NCBI GenBank assembly: GCA_027924645.1 | Contig: BSBN01001199.1 | Location: forward strand, 558,001-622,000 | Length of the DNA: 64,000 nucleotides | Direction: 5' to 3' | Source: Cunninghamia lanceolata | Lineage: Eukaryota; Streptophyta; Pinopsida; Cupressales; Cupressaceae | In this document: positions 33,808 to 44,907 of the stretch, in pieces | How the letters are laid out: the number at the start of each line of letters is the position of its first letter | How positions within the stretch are numbered: the first letter of the stretch is position 1 | Made by a program: the position numbers and the translations under genes | The notes under the pieces: model-generated | The model's input: the letters and a program-made list of their open reading frames with translations, nothing else | Told to the model about the DNA's origin: nothing | Database searches by the model: none

Positions 33808-36800
33808 ATGTCGTCTTACAAGAAGGATAGTCCAAAGTTTGATGGAACCAACTTTGCTCTTTGGAAAGGTCGCATGAAATGTCACTTGTAGTGTATGGGA
33901 ATGGCGTACTAGTCCATGGTTACAAAACCATATGTACCTCCACAAGGTGGTCCGACAACCCTAAATGAAATCACAGATGTTGAAAATAATCTGCGGACCA
34001 AAGAGGCTCTTCTAAGCGTATTATCTGACTCAGAGCTCTCAAATGTTATTGACCTACCAACTTCCTTTGAGAGTTGGAATAAACTGGAACTTTTGCATGA
34101 AGGAGACCAGTATGTTAAATGTGCAAGGTTACAGAGTCTAAAAGGGAAATTTGAAAAACTGAAGATGAGAGATGATGAAAATATTACCACTTTTATGCCA
34201 AGAGTGAATGAGTTGGTTTGTGGAATTAGAAATGCTGGTGGAGTCTTGGATGAAAATGAGATTATTGGTAAAATTCTCAAATCCCTTCCTGCTTCTTACA
34301 AAATCAAGGCTGCTTCCATTGAAGAATTCAGAGCCCATACAACTGTCACAAGAAATTAATTGGCTGGGAAATTGGTTGCATTTGAAATGATAGAGTTTGG
34401 AGATGACCCCCCCAAGACTGAATCTACATTCAAAGCTAGTGCCTCTGTTAAAGGTAAACAAAGGTTTGATTTGGGAGAGAATTCTTCAAGGAAATTGTCA
34501 TGGTATGAAAAAGCAAGAAAAGATCTAGAAGAAGAAGAAGTAGAAACTACTCAACTTGAAGCCCTTATTGCAAAGAGGCTGCCAAGAGGATCTGGTAAGT
34601 ATGAAGGAAAATTGCCTTTTAAGTGTTTTAACTGCAATAAGATTGGTCATTTTGCCTCAAGATGTCTGGAAAGATTTTCAAGGCCAAATCCTAAAAGATC
34701 AAGGTTCCAAAAGAATTGTTACTATGTTCATGAAGAAGATGATAATGAAGGGGTAACAGATGATGAATCAAAGACTGGAAACAAATTAGGAAATGAGTGG
34801 GTGTTTATTGCCATCAAGGAAGAAGAACCAATATCCTATGTATCTGTCAATCATAAGGTTGTAGAAAGAGCCTTGGCTGCCCAAGTTGAAGAAAAGGATG
34901 ATTGGGTCATTGACAGTGGTTGCTCTCACCATATGACAGGTGACAAAAATAAGTTCATAGATTTGGAAAGGTATGAAGGAGGATTGGTGAAGTTTGGAGA
35001 TAATTCTGCTGGTAGAATCAGAGGAAGAGGAACTATTTCTTTTGATGGAAGGAACAGAACTGGTAATGTTCTATATGTTGAAGGCTTGAAGCACAATCCT
35101 CTCAGTGTTGGATAGTTGGTGGACAAAAGCTATGATCTCCAGTTCAAGGATGGAAAATGCAAGATCATTGAAAGCTCTGGAATAGAGATTGCATCTGGTA
35201 CCCAAACTAAAGGTAATATCTTCCACTTGGTTGGTACTAGTAAAAGCTGCTTATTTGTTCAAGTTGATTAGAGTTGGTTATGGCATAGAAGGATGTGTCA
35301 TGTGAATTTTGATAATATCATCAAGATAAGCAATACTCAAGCTATAAGAGATCTTCCAAAATTGGTGAAACCTACTAACAGCTTGTACAAGGAATGTCAG
35401 TTGGGTAATCTGAGCAGAGTCACATTCAAAAGTAAGGAACTGTCTTCTACTGGATTATTGGACTTAGTTCACACTGATCTTTGTGGTCCAGTAATAACCA
35501 GGAGTATTCAAAGTGATAGATACTTCATGCTGCTAATTGATGACTATTCCCGGATGATGTGGGTAACCTTTCTAAAGGAGAAATCAGAAGCTCTTGAGAA
35601 ATTCAAAATATTCAAGGCTATAGTAGAGAATGAAACAGGATTAAAGTTGAAATGTCTGAGGTCTGATAGAGGTGGAGAATTCACATCCGATGAGTTCATA
35701 GAATTCTGTGAGAAACATGGAATTAAGAGATAGTTGTCTGCTCCTAGGACTCCACAGCAGAATGGAGTAGTGGAGAGAAAGAACTAGACCATCCAGGAAG
35801 CATCTAGGACCATGATGATGGAAGCAAATGTTCCTCAGATCTATTGGAGAGAAGCTGTCAACATTGTAGTCTATACTCTTGATTGAGTTCAAATCAGAAG
35901 CAATAATGGTAACACCCCTTATGAACTTTGGTTTGGAATTACTCCTACTGTAAGATATTTCAGAGTCTTTGGTAGCAAATGTTACATCAAAAGAGATGAA
36001 GATCTAGGCAAGTTTGATGCTAGAAGTGATGAAGGAATATTCTTGGGTTACTCTACTCAAAGCAAAGCATACCGGTGTTATAACAAGAGACTAAGAAAGA
36101 TGATAGAAAGTACAAATGTGAAGGTTGATGAGGGAATAGAGAAACCCTCAAGGTTTTATGAATATGATGAAGATGACCAGAATGGTATTTTGGTTCAAGG
36201 AGTTCAATCCTCTTCTGAAAGTCAGATTCAAACTGATCCGGTAAATCAGGAAGAAGAGATAGGTCTGAATGAGCCTGATCAAGAACCAGAAGTGCAAGAA
36301 ACTCCCAAAGTTCCAAGGTATGTAAGACTAAACCACTCTGAAGATCATATCATAGGTGACAAAAGCAAAGGTGTGCAAACTAGAAGGAAAATTGCTTAAA
36401 ATTTAGATGAATATTGTCTGATTTCAAAGATTGAACCTAAGACAATAAATGAAGCCTGCAATGATGAAAATTGGACCAAAGAAATGGAGGAAGAGTTGAT
36501 GCAAATTGAGAAAAATCACACTTGGGATCTTGTTCCCAGACCTAGAAACAAGAATGTGATTGGAACCAAATGGGTCTTCCGGAACAAACTAAATGAAGTT
36601 GGTGAAGTAATCAGAAATAAAGCCAGATTGGTTTGCAAGGGCTACTCTCAAATAGAAGGAATTGATTTTGAAGAAACTTTTGCTCTAGTGGCAAGAATTG
36701 AAGTAGTCAGATTATTTCTTGCCTTTGCTGCCTTCAAGGATTTCAAGGTATATCAGATGGATGTCAAGTCTGCTTTTCTAAATGGTGACTTGGAAGAAGA

Positions 36801-37968
36801 AGTGTATATAGAGCAACCGGATGGATTTCAGTTGTCTGATCATGGTGATATGGTCTACAAGTTGAAGAAGGCACTGTATGGTTTAAAGCAAGCCCCAAGA
36901 GCCTGGTATGAAAGATTGGATAAGCATCTTTTGAAGATTGGCTTCAACAAAGGTACTGCTGAAAGTAACTTATATTTCAAAATTGATCATGAAAACATCT
37001 TGATTGTTGAAGTATTTGTTGATGATATCATCTTTGGAGGAAGAGATAGTATGTGTAAAGCTTTTGCAAATCAAATGAAAAGTGAGTTTGAGATGTCTAT
37101 GCTTGGTGAAATGAATTTCTTCTTGGGTCTGCAAATTACTCGAACAAAGAAAGGAATCTTCATTTCTCAGACCAAATATGTGAAAGAATTGTTAAAAAAA
37201 ATTGGGATGGAAGATTCAAAGCCAATGAATACTCCCATGGCAACTGGATGTAAGTTGAGCAAAGATGATGACTCTCCTAAGGTAGACCAGACAAAGTACA
37301 GATCAATGATTGGAGTAATTTTGTATCTCACTCAAACTAGACCAGATATTATGCAAGTTGTTAGTCTTGTTGCTAGATTCCAAGCTAATCCTAGAGAATC
37401 CCATGTCATGGCAATCAAGAGGATTTTTAGATATCTAAAAGGAACAGTTGAGTATGGTTTGTGGTATCCTAGAGATCATGATTTCTCTCTTCATGCCTAT
37501 ACAGATGCAGATTGGGTAGGAGATGTGGATGATCGGAAGAGTACCAGTGGTGGAGCATTCTTTTTGGGGAAGAGATTGGTTTCTTGGCTAAGAAAGAAAT
37601 AAGAGGTAATAAATCTGTCTACAACTGAAGCAGAATATATTGCAGCAGTAGGTAGTTGAACTCAAGTTTTATGGATGAAGCAGATGCTAAGAGATATCAA
37701 AGTGGAGTATGAGGAACCTATCACAATCTTCTGTGATAATTCAAGTGCTATAAGTATATCTAAGAATCTGGTGTTGTATTCAAAGACTAGGCATATATCT
37801 ATTAAGTTTCACTTTCTGAGAGAGCAAGTCAACAAGAATGAAGTCAAATTGGAGTTTGTGTCATCCAAGGATCATATTGCAGATATCTTTACTAAACCTC
37901 TACCTAAGGACTCTTTTGAGTATCTCAGGGAGAAGTTAGGGGTTATTGCCCCTCCTATGATGAACTAA
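33808..37968 (+). pseudogene. gag-pol: copia gag-pol pseudogene with 11 stops and no frameshift
   Basis: The frame is 1387 codons including the final stop, almost the length of the intact relative, and stays in phase throughout. Internal stops are at 33889, 33910, 34357, 35113, 35269, 35731, 35785, 35884, 36397, 37600 and 37657. Compared with the intact copy, eight of them replace CAA, CAG, CGA or CGG by a change that includes C to T. The zinc knuckle, WVIDSG protease motif, HHCC and catalytic regions of integrase, FVDD in RT and YTDADW in RNase H are all still readable. No functional polyprotein is expected. Confidence 0.95.
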
Positions 37969-38279
37969 GGTGCACTGATGTGCATCAGTCCGGTGGGTAT
38001 CATAGTCACATCTTGTGATCCGGATTGATGTTGGGGAGCTGCTACTCAGGGGGAGTAGCAGGTATGATTTTGAAGTGGTGAAAGTGCAAGTATGTGCCCT
38101 TTGCCATTGATGTCAAAGGGGGAGAGAAGACATGTGAAAAATAAGTGATTTCTGATCAAAGGGGGAGCAGTAAAGGGAGAGAAGACATGTGAATGGTTGT
38201 TGTTGCTAGGGGGAGTTGTGATAGTAAGGAGAAGTTCTTGTCTTGATGGTTTTTCACATCATATGTTACCATCAATGAC

Positions 38280-38291
38280 AAAAGGGGAGAT
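38280..38291 (+). other. Polypurine tract of the decayed copia element
   Basis: AAAAGGGGAGAT lies directly before the 3' LTR. Confidence 0.85.
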
Positions 38292-39534
38292 TGTTGCAAG
38301 TATGGGCCTAATCGGTGTTGTCATTGATGTCAACATACTCCTGTTGCATTAATGATAAGGTTTGGATGAGCCATGAGCTGAGGATATTGAGAAAATTAGT
38401 CTCAATCAGGAACAGTGAAGAACAATGATGACTGTAAGACAAAAGTCCAAGATAGGATGATGATCAGAGGATGCAGATTAAAGGGTTTATAGATATGTGT
38501 CTGTAGGTGATCTAGTAGATATTTTAGAGGTCCACATGAAGATATGAAGAAGTTGTGGCCGCTCAAGTAAAACTAGTTCCGATAGGTGTTCAGAGGTGAC
38601 AGTGTGTAACAAGAAAGGTCTGGTGAGATCCAGAAATGAAGTTTCCTGTTTTGCAGATTTAAGGGAGTGCTGAGGAAGTCTTTGTGGTGTATCAACTCTA
38701 TTGGAGCATGGTTTGAAGGTCCGCAAGCATCTATTCTTTTGTGACAGTTATGACAGACTGTGTTCTTAAGGTTTCAGATGAAGGAGAGAAGGATTTCAGT
38801 AAGCAGAAGAAGTGTGGATGTTCTTGGTGATTTAGGAAAGCTCTGTGGAGGTCTTTGGATCATATCCAGTTCATGTTGGTGGTTTGTATTGAAGTTGGAG
38901 CTCGCAATTGAAGAGTAAATTCTGTATGATGGTGTTCTTCTTGAGACAGGCTGACCGGATGAGTTATGCATCTGTCGGATGATCTTATGAATGTTTGCCG
39001 ACTTAGATGATCATTCCTAAGTTGATGCCTTGTATAAATAAGGGATTGTGAAGTCAGTTTGAACTCTCCTTTTTGTGTGGAGATGAGAGTGTGGTAGCGA
39101 AGAGGAGAGTGAAAGGCAGAGCAGAAGTATTGAGCTTAATAGAACTAATTCAAGCATGGTGAAGATGCTATTCTCCAGTTCATGTATGTGATACTTATTT
39201 CTTTGTAGACAGTGTGTCTCTTGTAGGTAGTGAGCCTCTTGTGAGCAGTGTGCTCGGGCAGTGAGCCCTAATTGGCATGTGCCATTTTGTTCATTCTATT
39301 CTTCTAACAAAGAATACATTCTTGGGTTAATCACCTCATGGTTTTTCCCTTGACCGGGTTTTCCACGTCAAAATCTTGGTGTCTTATGTGTTGAGTTTCT
39401 ACTTTTGATTTGAATGCATTATGTTTCATGTTTAATATACTGCTAATCACTAAGAGGATTTATGTGTGTAAATTGGAGAAAGTTTTGCACAACTGATTCA
39501 CCCCCCCTCTCAGTTGTGTGCCCTAAGTCTAACA
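38292..39534 (+). repeat. 3' LTR of the decayed copia element
   Basis: This 1243-bp LTR begins TGTTGCAAG and ends AAGTCTAACA. The U5 stem is CACAACTGA/TCAGTTGTG (39488-39496 and 39510-39518), with an outer C:G pair where the intact element has T:A. Confidence 0.92.
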
Positions 39535-39539
39535 ACTTC

Positions 39540-39890
39540 TTCAGCATTTCCTTAACATGCTTTGACTGTGAAATGAAAATAACTTTTTCTGATTGACTGA
39601 TTTGTAATCTAAGAAAGAAATTCATTTCCCCACACATTGACATTTTAAATTCTTTTTGCATCTCTTTTGAAAATCTCTTACACATACCTTCATTCCTCCA
39701 AATATTATATCATCAATGTATACCTCCACAATCAGGATTTGATCTTCTTCAACTTTGAAGTATAAATTGTTATCTACAGTGCCCTTTTTGAGTCCTTGCT
39801 ATAACAGGTATCTATCCAATCTTGCATACCAATCTCTAGGAGCCTGTTTGAGTCCATACAATGCCTTCTTCAATTTGTGGACCATATTTG
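39540..39890 (-). pseudogene. Old copia element: RT middle part
   Basis: Minus-strand translation gives the RT core with YIDD, then MCKRFSKEMQKEFKMSMCGEM and the HVKEMLKK end. At its right border it joins 46163 across a gypsy-like insertion with ATTTG duplicated. Confidence 0.85.
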
Positions 39891-41132
39891 TGTAATTTAT
39901 GAAAAGAGGGTTTAAGGGATTGATGGATAGTTTAGCTAGATCCTCCTTTCACTACACACATTCAAGGACATTGAACTGAGTTGAATCACAACTTCTACAA
40001 GAAGGCTCAACTATAGGTTGGTCATCACTTGTAATGATAGGGAAATTTGGAATTGATTGATTAATGTATTGATTTTAATCCGATTAAGCTTAAAACCCTA
40101 ATTATGCAAAATCGTAAACAAAGGGACGAAACTTGATAATCCTTCTATAGAAATAGACTAAATATGGATCAAATACATACTAGATTTTGAGTTCTAGAGT
40201 ATGAAAAAGTCAAGGGCTAAAGAGCGGGCACCTAAGCCCAAGGTACTGCTTTTTCTGAGGAATTCAGGATCTTTTCCGATACTGACTTCAACCACTTCAA
40301 AGATTCTTTGTGACATGAAACTAAGTTGCAAAAGAGCAAGTACCCAAGCCCTTCTTGAGCTATTTCTTTCCTTTTTCTTTAGATCATGATTCCTTATGCT
40401 GTGCAACAGTCCATTGCAACTCCACTCTTCGAGATCCAATACCTGTCACCTGCAATCACAAGAAGAGGGGTTGGGGATTGTGGTGTTTAGGAGCTTGCCT
40501 CAGTTAAGCCTCGGAATGGCATTCAATCCTTCCAACACCATTGTTAGATAGAGAGTGTGTGTCCTTGCAGGAAAGAGGCAAAAAACAAATTGATAAATGA
40601 TTGATTGAAGCACAAATAGATATCACCTTGGAGGTGTAGCTCTCAAGTAGATGAAGATCTTTCACAACATGAGAAGATGAAGCCAAATCTGTAATAACAA
40701 ACACAACAACACAAGTCTGCTCTGCAACACAATGAATGCCTTGAATGCTCTAAAATCACGAGTTCGCCAAAAATCTCATAATCATCTTCTATTTTTCAAA
40801 TGAAGTCCTAAACATGCTTATACATACATTCCCACTTTAATTTCATAATTCAAACTTAAGATGTCGGCAATGGACACCTTTTAACGGTCTCCAACTAACA
40901 TTCAAATTTGGGACCCCACCAAAATAGGGCAGGGAAAGGGCGCGAGCACCCTTGTCCTGGGGCCTATTTTGGGATAGGGTTAAGCTCTGCAATATCTCCT
41001 ATGTCCCATTTATCATCAATTTCAGGGTATTTTGTCTTGGGATTGAATTCTAACATGCATAATGAAAATTAAGGGACCCGGGAGCTAAACATAGGAGGTA
41101 AAATTCTTAGGGGGACATTTTATGACATAACA
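39891..41132 (-). repeat. 3' LTR of the protease-only element
   Basis: On the plus strand it runs TGTAATTTATG...GACATAACA. In element orientation it starts TGTTATGTCATAAAATG. Confidence 0.87.
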
Positions 41133-41147
41133 TTTAGCCCCCACTTT
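41133..41147 (-). other. Polypurine tract of the protease-only element
   Basis: Minus-strand AAAGTGGGGGCTAAA lies directly before the 3' LTR. It is purine-rich with two pyrimidine interruptions. Confidence 0.6.
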
Positions 41148-41301
41148 AATGTATGTATGATCTTATGACCCACACATGCATTAAAGTATGGTTAAAACAC
41201 AACAAACACGCCAGGCACTTGGAGCTAATACATACACAAAGATTGAGGAACTATTTCTAGCCCCTAGCCTCAAGTAAGCATTAGAGAAAACACATAGCAG
41301 A

Positions 41302-41390
41302 CACGCCAAACACAATGAAGATAGTAACAGGCACACAAAACATGAAGAAGATAGTAACAGGCATGCAAGACATGGAGAAGACAATATTCA
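41302..41390. repeat. ~30-bp tandem repeat, about three units
   Basis: ATAGTAACAGGCAYGCAA-like units recur at 41321 and 41351 and, degenerate, at 41381. A comparable degenerate array is seen near the right edge of the window (about 63840-63990) in the related element. Confidence 0.65.
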
Positions 41391-41480
41391 AGACATTATG
41401 AATGACATAAAATTTTTCATTTTCATATATATAAATGCATGGAAATAAAAATTGCAACATAGAATCCCAAGAATGTAGGG

Positions 41481-41687
41481 GAGACTCATTGCCACACCCT
41501 TTACACTATGTGAGGGGGAAAACATGCCATACAGAACCCAAACATAGGAGAGACTCATCGCCACACCCTTTACACTATGCAAGGGGGAAAACACGCCATA
41601 CAAAACCCAAGCATAGGTGAGGCTCATTGCCACACCCTTTACACTATGTGAGGGGGAAAACACATGGAAAACATGTGTGCTATATAG
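41481..41687. repeat. 69-bp tandem repeat, three units
   Basis: Units start GAGACTCAT or GAGGCTCAT at 41481, 41550 and 41619, exactly 69 bp apart, each containing CCACACCCTTTACACTATG. Because 69 is a multiple of three, a 100-codon minus-strand frame (41388-41690) stays open through all units and repeats HSVKGVAMSL. I see no proof that it is translated. Confidence 0.88.
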
Positions 41688-41849
41688 CATGCCAAAGACA
41701 TACTATATGTCTTAAACATGCCAAACAAGGTGATGGAAGGAGCTTATTGCTAAGTTCCCACCATCTCAAGCATGCTACAGGCACACCTGATGGTTGGTGT
41801 TATGCCACAACAACTACCAAAGACACGCTTAAGGGAGGATAGTCTCAAA

Positions 41850-42075
41850 TACAACCCCACTTCTGCAAAGGACTTTTGAAATAAAAGGATGTGCACTAGC
41901 TCAAAAGATACACCATCCTACTTCCGTAAAGGGCTTTTGAATGAAAGGATACACACTAGCTCAAGAGATACGTTATCTTGCCTCCTCAAAGGGCTTTCTT
42001 TGATTGCAATATAGAATAAAGATGTGCATTCATGCTAGAGATACAACATCTCGCCTCCATAGAGGGCTTACAAAC
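41850..42075. repeat. ~60-bp tandem repeat, about four units
   Basis: A GCAAAGGACTTTTGAA or CAAAGGGCTTT-type core recurs near 41871, 41931, 41991 and 42062. Units share GAGATACRNCATCYTRCCTCC. The related element has similar units (AAGCCCTCTGTGGAGG type) near 63305-63440. Confidence 0.7.
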
Positions 42076-42961
42076 ACTCTTCGCTAGTACCAAAATCATC
42101 AGACAGCTTACCTTATATATGCCCCCACCTTAAGGTAGTTGATGTCATGTACCAATATCAAGCATGTTAAGGTAGAGATAAAACACACAAGGGAGCAAGA
42201 GCTTTTGCAAAGCCTATGCCCCCAAAGGTGACATGTGCTCATGATCACTAAATGTTACCACAAGCACATCTTAATCTAAGAAATGCATGAAAACAAAGAA
42301 GCTAACACTACACAAACAGGTTCAAATCTAAGTATAGTCATTGGGCTTATACTGCAGGCATCTCAGAACTAAGTGTAAAAACAAGGTGGGACACCAAACA
42401 AATCAAAGTACACATAGCAGATGTATTGTTATGATTTGTCAGAAAAGATAAGACAACATCAAATATCACACAGAGTGATTCTACTAGCCAAGTGTCAGAT
42501 ATATAAATCAACTCTATCTTCATGTATGGACTAGGTCCATTTTTTCTTGCTTGCTGAAGGGATATGCGGTCCGTATCAATTAGTTGTTTGTTTTCATCAT
42601 CCACCGACTAGGTAGAATCACTAGAAGGTAAACAATAAATGAGAGAGGAGAACAAGTATCTTAGGAACAATCATGTAGGAGGATGCCCCTAGGTCATCAA
42701 CTGCAACGTTATGCCCCTAAGACACAACAAACAACAATAAAATAGAGGAGAGCAAAGATAGAAGAATAGTCACAATAGAGGTAGTCTGCCAGTATCTTTG
42801 ACCTTACAAGAGAATCAAGGGTCATCCAAGGAGGCTTAAACAACACATAACACATCACAAGGGAACACAACACAAGTGGGGAGGTCACATGAATGAGAAA
42901 ATAATTCTACGACATAGGTGATCACCAGGATTAGAAATACTTTACCTATTGCACAACTGAA
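42076..42961 (-). other. 3' untranslated part of the protease-only element
   Basis: Non-coding sequence between the decayed frame and the repeat arrays. Segments such as the CCCCCACCTTAAGGTAG stretch near 42124 have counterparts in the 58558 element (around 63165), so the whole untranslated part is conserved in the family. Confidence 0.5.
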
Positions 42962-44064
42962 CTAGCGGTTGTTGACAAGAAAATCATCATCTTCCCAATC
43001 TTGAATGTTAGAGGAAAGAGGTACATAAGGTACAATAGCCCATCTTTTGTCATTATCCTTAATCTCTTTTTCTTTGCATTTTTCTTTGTTTGGTTCAATG
43101 TTAGGTGGAATGTTTTCTTGTTGAGGTGCATTTAGTTGGGCAAAAGCTTGTCTTCTCTTCCTCCTTTCTCTTGCTTCTCTATTCCTTTTTGTTTTATTTC
43201 TTATATCTCCAAAAGGAGTCTCATGTTTTTCCATCGATTTTCATATCTCAGAGGAGGAAGCTTACTTGAATCTAATTTACTTTGATGAAGTGCTTTTTTT
43301 TTCCACGAGTACCTCCCGATCCTTGTAAGGATGATGGAGGAGGAACCTTAGCATAGATTCCAATACCTTTCAATCTAGGAAGTTCTTTTAATGTAGGTTG
43401 TTCTTCTCTTTTTTGCATAGGAGGCCCAACGACTCTAAATAGTAGTTTTTCTTTGTATCATCTGTATGATAAGAAAAGTTGATCTCTTCATGGCTTAGGT
43501 TCTCTAGTAGGTCATGGCCAAAATCAAACAAGAGTAAAACAAGTTCTTTTGAGTAACCGTGGGCTTCCATGTGTTACGATGAATAGTGTGTACTTGTCCA
43601 TGTAAAGGGAATTTTATGCATTTATGAATTGTTGAGGAGACAACCTTCATACCCTTAATCCATGGATGTCCTCATTTTATGCGGAAGAGGTTGAATGAAG
43701 GGATGACATCAAATAATTGTTCCATGACTTTGTCATGTATCGTAACCAATAAGGATATCTTCCCATAAGTAGGAATAAAAGCTCCAATATGTGTCTTAAT
43801 CAGTATATCCGTAGGTTCATAAGATTCTTGTATCAACTCATGTGAGAAAAGGAACTCTTCCATTGCCACTTTAGTCATGCAATTAGGATCTATAAGTGTT
43901 CCATGCACAAGAATCTCCATTATATTCACTATAATATAAAGAGTTCCTTCAATGTCTCTAATTTATTTGTCATGAGGTGTGAATTTTATTTTAGTTTCAG
44001 GAGTCTTTCTCTTCAAATAAGGCCTAGGGGGAACCCTAGCATTATTGTTGCGATGAGAAGCCAT
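42962..44064 (-). pseudogene. Protease-like single ORF of the non-autonomous family, decayed
   Basis: Starts at ATG 44064 (MASHRNNNARVPPRPYLKRK), then a basic region, a retropepsin-like part (HGTLIDPNCMTKVA, then GKISLLVT and, after a stop, GHPWIKGMKVV), and an acidic tail ending SSNIQDWEDDDFLVNNR at 42962. The arrangement LID...GKISL...GHPW..M....ST.H..IKFP is typical of plant gypsy protease. The usual D-S/T-G or D-N-G is D-P-N here. Stops at 43963 and 43672 and at least one frameshift near 43600 inactivate this copy. The same protein plan is found at 61280-62305. Confidence 0.7.
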
Positions 44065-44887
44065 GTAATGTGAGATTATTTCACCCTTTAAACAATTATT
44101 TGAGGGAAGAAAGTCATAAAAGACACATAGGGTCCACAACAAATCAAGTGAGTAGAATGAAATAATGCAACACACCAAGGCAATATGAGTGGCTTGTGAG
44201 TTTGTTTAAAGAAAGTGTATTCAACCCTTAGCGTTGAAATACCCAATGTGTAATTAAAAATATGCAAGTTTTCAAGAAAGAGTGCAAAATAATGCCAAAT
44301 TTTTAAATGAGCAATGTATGTATGTGTTCCAATGAATGCGAGATCAGATTTCAAAAGATTTTCAACACCTATGCAAGGAAATAGATGTAAAACTATGCTT
44401 GATTATGACCTAAAATGCTTTAATTTTTTCACTTTTTTTAATGTAAATGTTCTAAAATACAAAAGTAAGATGCAAATACCTAGAATACAGAAACACTATA
44501 GTCCAAAATCAAATTTGAAACAAGTGTTTAAAAGATCAGTAAAATCTGAAACAAGATTTTAACCACAAACCCTAGCTATTGCAAAGACAAGGTTATATGA
44601 AAAATGCACAATTTCAAGAAAATTCTAACAAATGAAGTATGAAAATGCAATTAAAATGATTATAGAATGATGTAATGCTGTAATTTATATCAGATCTGAT
44701 GCAAATATTAGTGAATTAAATGATTTAGATGAAATGCAATGTAAACTATGTCAAAATGCAAGCCTAGGATGCTTGATTTTTTTAAAATTTTCAATTTTTT
44801 TGTAGAGTTTCAAATGCAATATGATGACAATGAAATGAATGAATGAAAATATGAATTACGACACTCAACAGGGTGTAAAATGTAATA
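44065..44887 (-). other. 5' leader of the protease-only element
   Basis: AT-rich non-coding sequence between primer site and start codon. It lacks the ~176-bp array seen at the same place in the related element at 58558. Confidence 0.5.
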
Positions 44888-44904
44888 AAAACACAAGTTT
44901 ACCA
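44888..44904 (-). other. Primer-binding site of the protease-only element
   Basis: Minus-strand TGGTAAACTTGTGTTTT, three bases after the LTR. It is a decayed form of the TGGTGAACC... site found in the elements at 52630 and 58558. Confidence 0.65.
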
Positions 44905-44907
44905 AAA

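Larger units (their letters stand above)
32505..39534 (+). mobile_element. Decayed copia element, close relative of the intact one
   Basis: 5' LTR 32505-33750, primer site 33753-33765, full-length frame 33808-37968 with 11 stops, polypurine tract 38280-38291, 3' LTR 38292-39534. Flanking 5-mers are ACTTT and ACTTC, a duplication with one change. The LTRs are about 93% alike over the first 300 bp by eye. It inserted into the RT region of the old copia element. It is complete in structure but cannot make a polyprotein. Confidence 0.94.

Noticed and set aside
41388..41690. 100-codon minus-strand frame over the 69-bp repeats as a gene
   Set aside because: The frame is open only because the unit length is a multiple of three; it has no start context or known motif and lies in the element's untranslated part.
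41181..42075. Tandem arrays as a CRISPR array
   Set aside because: Units are contiguous with no unique spacers and lie inside a plant retrotransposon.
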